From Bdellovibrionaceae bacterium UBA3535 (GTDB lineage Bacteria; Bdellovibrionota; Bdellovibrionia; Bdellovibrionales; UBA840), in assembly GCA_002376845.1 (NCBI GenBank), contig DFOS01000027.1, forward strand, positions 1 to 14,733: a stretch of DNA of 14,733 nt, read 5' to 3'. Made by a program: the position numbers and the translations under genes. Below the pieces are notes generated by a model that did not search any database, was not told the DNA's origin, and worked only from the letters and a program-made list of their open reading frames with translations. Shown piece after piece: positions 12,303-14,733 of this stretch (position 1 is the stretch's first letter; each line of letters opens with the position of its first letter).

Positions 12303-13946
12303 TTACTTCTTGCGCTTTTTTCTCTGCTTCCTGACCTCATAGGCATGATTACTTAGCACCGAAGCAATTCGGCGGTAATCGGCCAAAACATCCAGGTGAA
12401 TGGAGCTCGTATTTAAGCTTTCTTTTAGGCCTTGATTTAGGCGCTCAAAATGGGAACTTCGCAATCGATTTTCCATCTTGCTAATTTTCTTTTTCTGCTC
12501 AATCACTTGCTCGGCCAAATTGGCATCATGCAATTGAAAACAAGAGGCACTCAAATCCGCTAGATGGCGTACTTCTAACTGCAACTCGCAGATCTCCCCC
12601 CAACCCTCAGAGCTAAACTGCAATTTTAAATTGTGTTTTTTTCGGCTTAGCTCCAATAGTCCTCGGTCCACAATATCGGCCGCCGTCTCTAAATCTGAAA
12701 CATAGGAAAAGGTGTAGCGAACCTGTTCGGCCAAATCTGAATCTGTTGCCATTTCAATTAGATAGTCCTTAATTTCTCTTTGCAATAGATCTACCCGATT
12801 ATCACTCTCATTGATGGTTTTCACCAGCTCCGTATCCTCATCTTCAAAAGCCTTTAAGGAATCCACAATCATATAATGTACTATATCGCTCATACGGCTA
12901 ACTTCACGCTTGGCTTCGGACAAGGCAATAATCGGTGATAGAACCGTAGACTTATCAAGGTATTTGGGCCCAAACTCTTGCTCGGATTTAGACGGTTGGA
13001 TTTGCTGCTGCAACAAACGCGCGCCCAATTCAATAAATGGATAAAACAAAACAGCACCAAAAAAGTTAAATAAGGTGTGGGCGTTGGCAATTTGCCTAGG
13101 TACGGCTCCTCCCATCCAGGCCACCAAATCATGTAGCTGACTGGCAAAAAAGTAAACGACACAAAGGGTTCCGGCTTTAAACAAAACATTGGCCCAAGCC
13201 ACTTGTCTGCCAATCGCATTGCCGCCTATGGCGGTCATCAATGCAGTGGATGTAGTCCCTATATTGGCACCAAAAACCCAAAAGATAGCATCATAGGCAG
13301 TGATGACATCCGATGCTGCCAAGGTCATGGCCAAACCCACGGTGACCGCCGAGGAATGAACCATGGCAGTGACCACAGCCGAGACCACCATGGCGATGAT
13401 ATGATTTTCGTTTAAGTAAATGAACATGGTACTCAACCACTCCACGTCTTTTACTTTTGCGGCACCAATGCCCATAAGCTCTAAACCAAAAAAGACCAAG
13501 CCAAAGCCCATAAGAATGCCGGTAATGGATTTCATAATGGGTTTTTGTGCAAGAAAGTAAGCAAAAAACGCTACGGTAAAAACTGGCAAACCAATTTGCG
13601 CGATATTAAAGGAAATCAATTGCACGGTTATGGTGGAACCAATGGCAGAGCCTATGATCACCCCCATTACTTGCGACAATGTGGTCACCCGAGCTTTTCC
13701 TAGAGCCACCAACAAACTGGTTACTGCGCCTGAAGATTGCATCAATAGGGTTAGCAAAATACCCACAGATATGGAAAGGGGTTTCGACTTAGATAGCTTG
13801 GCCAAAAGATCGCGGACGCGGTTGCCCATGATCTCTTTCAAACAAGAGGAAACAAAGTCCAAACCATACATAAAAAATGCTAGGCCGGCAAAAACGCCCA
13901 ACAAATAAGAATGTGTATCTAATACCATTCTAACATTTTGTTTCAC
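12303..13946 (-). CDS. Na+/phosphate cotransporter family protein with PhoU-like C-terminal domain
   Basis: The 547-residue inner-membrane protein belongs to the NptA/YjbB-like Na/Pi cotransporter family. Residues about 12-315 are hydrophobic with 8-9 likely helices. They contain the two inverted signature repeats, here LMQSSGAVTS (69-78) and MVHSSAVTVG (195-204), plus GANIGTT (226-232) and HTLFN (290-294). The usual form is QSSSA in both repeats; QSSG and HSSA are deviations that might alter substrate handling. Residues about 335-540 are helical and PhoU-like, and the protein ends in a basic RKQRKKRKK tail. The predicted start is a GTG; an ATG six codons later (13928) is equally plausible, and neither has a clear ribosome binding site. 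It lies 35 nt after the secreted-protein gene and probably shares its transcript. Relatives export or import phosphate; direction is unknown here. Confidence 0.88.
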   Translation of the reverse strand: MKQNVRMVLDTHSYLLGVFAGLAFFMYGLDFVSSCLKEIMGNRVRDLLAKLSKSKPLSISVGILLTLLMQSSGAVTSLLVALGKARVTTLSQVMGVIIGSAIGSTITVQLISFNIAQIGLPVFTVAFFAYFLAQKPIMKSITGILMGFGLVFFGLELMGIGAAKVKDVEWLSTMFIYLNENHIIAMVVSAVVTAMVHSSAVTVGLAMTLAASDVITAYDAIFWVFGANIGTTSTALMTAIGGNAIGRQVAWANVLFKAGTLCVVYFFASQLHDLVAWMGGAVPRQIANAHTLFNFFGAVLFYPFIELGARLLQQQIQPSKSEQEFGPKYLDKSTVLSPIIALSEAKREVSRMSDIVHYMIVDSLKAFEDEDTELVKTINESDNRVDLLQREIKDYLIEMATDSDLAEQVRYTFSYVSDLETAADIVDRGLLELSRKKHNLKLQFSSEGWGEICELQLEVRHLADLSASCFQLHDANLAEQVIEQKKKISKMENRLRSSHFERLNQGLKESLNTSSIHLDVLADYRRIASVLSNHAYEVRKQRKKRKK

Positions 13947-13981
13947 TTCATTTCAGAGGTCAATGGCAATCATTAGATTTC

Positions 13982-14539
13982 TTAGTGCCATTGTTGAGGG
14001 GAAATAAAGCGCTGGTAAAAGACTACAGAGGGAAGCTCCTCGTTTTTAATCGCTTCCTGTATTTGTTCCAGTAGCAAAGGCAAGTCCTCTGGCCTTATTT
14101 TAATGATTAAATGCTCTGCACGCTCCCCTTGTTGCCGGCTTCTTGCAAAAAGGCCCATCTCAATTGCCATGGTCTCCATGCCGGCAATGGCAAAACTGGG
14201 AAAGTCCTTCGTATTCAATTTGTCCCTAAAAAAAGACACAAATTGCGGAGATAATTTTTCTGCAGCCATATCCCGAAAAACAAACATCGGCAGGTCCGCC
14301 TCCAACCTCTCATAAGTTGCCATCCGCAATGCCGTGGCATGATCCTGGTCCTTGATCTCTATTTTTAAGTGCTGAAATAAGTCCGCCTCACTCACCTTAT
14401 AGTGTTTTTGTAACAACCAAAAAATGGCCTCATCATTCGTGAGTGGAGCCTCCTTTACTTCGGCAAAAAGCGAATCGCAAGTATTGGCATATACATTGGC
14501 ACTGCTGCAAAAAAGCAAAAGTATAAATAGGGCTCGCAT
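13982..14539 (-). CDS. Secreted protein of unknown function upstream of the Na/Pi transporter
   Basis: I do not recognise a family. The 185-residue product has a signal peptide (hydrophobic core 3-10, VYA at 16-18). C11 lies inside the hydrophobic core with a Phe before it, so it is not a proper lipobox. The mature protein is mainly helical and acidic, with one cysteine at 21 and no membrane segment. It has an internal region DFPSFAIAGMETMAIEMGLFARSR followed by a charged segment HLIIKIRPEDLPLLLEQIQ. An AAGAGGT ribosome binding site lies before the ATG, and a sigma-70-like promoter is about 60 nt upstream. It is first in a likely two-gene operon with the Na/Pi transporter, so a periplasmic role in the same process is possible but unproven. 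Confidence 0.7.
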   Translation of the reverse strand: MRALFILLLFCSSANVYANTCDSLFAEVKEAPLTNDEAIFWLLQKHYKVSEADLFQHLKIEIKDQDHATALRMATYERLEADLPMFVFRDMAAEKLSPQFVSFFRDKLNTKDFPSFAIAGMETMAIEMGLFARSRQQGERAEHLIIKIRPEDLPLLLEQIQEAIKNEELPSVVFYQRFISPQQWH

Positions 14540-14598
14540 AGACCTCTTATAACATAAAAGTGGGGCTTTTGATGCTGAGGAATGCTGATATAGTAATA

Positions 14599-14626
14599 AT
14601 TCTAGAAGCGATTAGAGTCTAAACAA
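14599..14626 (-). promoter_or_regulatory. Sigma-70-type promoter of the secreted protein / Na-Pi transporter operon
   Basis: On the minus strand TTGTTT (14626-14621), a 16-nt spacer and TAGAAT (14604-14599) form a good promoter. The spacer contains the palindrome TTAGA-G-TCTAA (14612-14622). In the leader, ATGCTGA occurs twice on the plus strand at 14572 and 14582, exactly 10 bp apart, which could be an operator. The rest of the window to 14733 shows no gene. Confidence 0.5.
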
Positions 14627-14733
14627 GTGGCTTGCTCGATCTCAAATTAGTGCATGTAGTTGAAATCAGGTGATAGATTTCTTTTATCGGCACCCCTCCA
14701 CTTCGCCGGAGCCTATTGAAAAAAATGTCAATA

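Noticed and set aside
14714..14733. Inverted repeat TATTGA/TCAATA at the window edge, FNR- or CRP-like
   Set aside because: The spacing between half-sites (8 nt between TTGA and TCAA) is wrong for FNR, and the sequence is truncated by the window end.
1..14733. CRISPR arrays, insertion sequences, phage or defence genes
   Set aside because: No regularly spaced repeats, transposase, integrase catalytic motifs or defence domains were found on either strand.

Overview
The window is an ordinary-looking bacterial chromosome segment, somewhat AT-rich, with tightly packed genes, short operons and almost no mobile-element signal. The gene set (zapA - 5-formyl-THF cyclo-ligase - RNase Y, a heptose-kinase-like GHMP kinase, a NifS-type desulfurase beside an A-type Fe-S carrier, several small secreted proteins) suggests a Gram-negative bacterium of the former Deltaproteobacteria. 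A Bdellovibrionota/Oligoflexia member is my best guess, but this is an inference from gene content and not a demonstrated placement.

Layout. 1-400 (minus): the 5' end of a tRNA gene cut by the window edge, and a small secreted four-cysteine protein. 542-2565 (plus): a Fur-family regulator with a Fur-box-like site upstream, coupled through an ATGA overlap to a fused RluA-type pseudouridine synthase / RlmI-type methyltransferase. 2543-3881 (minus): queF and an overlapping upstream GHMP sugar kinase; queF overlaps the fusion gene tail to tail. 3949-6554 (plus): cysteine desulfurase, then from its own promoter an IscA/ErpA-type carrier and FabH. 6631-7035 (plus): a very basic, aromatic-rich small protein with signs of high expression, closed by a strong bidirectional terminator and followed by a G-rich 12-nt tandem repeat.

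7144-10184 (minus): an operon read as zapA, 5-formyl-THF cyclo-ligase, RNase Y and a [2Fe-2S] ferredoxin with a long charged tail. The 339-bp gap 10185-10523 is the richest non-coding stretch. It holds the zapA promoter with an inverted repeat, a long imperfect hairpin that could be a 6S-like RNA, a sigma-70-like promoter on the minus strand, and a well-formed sigma-54 promoter reading into a small secreted protein at 10524. That gene converges on a larger exported or membrane protein (minus). Both stop codons sit inside one perfect 24-bp palindrome. 12303-14539 (minus) carries a Na/phosphate-cotransporter-family protein with a PhoU-like tail, preceded by a small secreted protein and a sigma-70-like promoter.

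How the genes fit together. Iron-sulfur handling (Fur, desulfurase, carrier, ferredoxin) and RNA modification or decay (pseudouridine synthase/methyltransferase, QueF, RNase Y) are the two recurring themes. I see no defence system, CRISPR array, phage, transposase or biosynthetic cluster. The most unusual items are the RluA-RlmI fusion, the structured RNA candidate next to zapA, the sigma-54 promoter of a secreted orphan, and the shared-stop palindrome.
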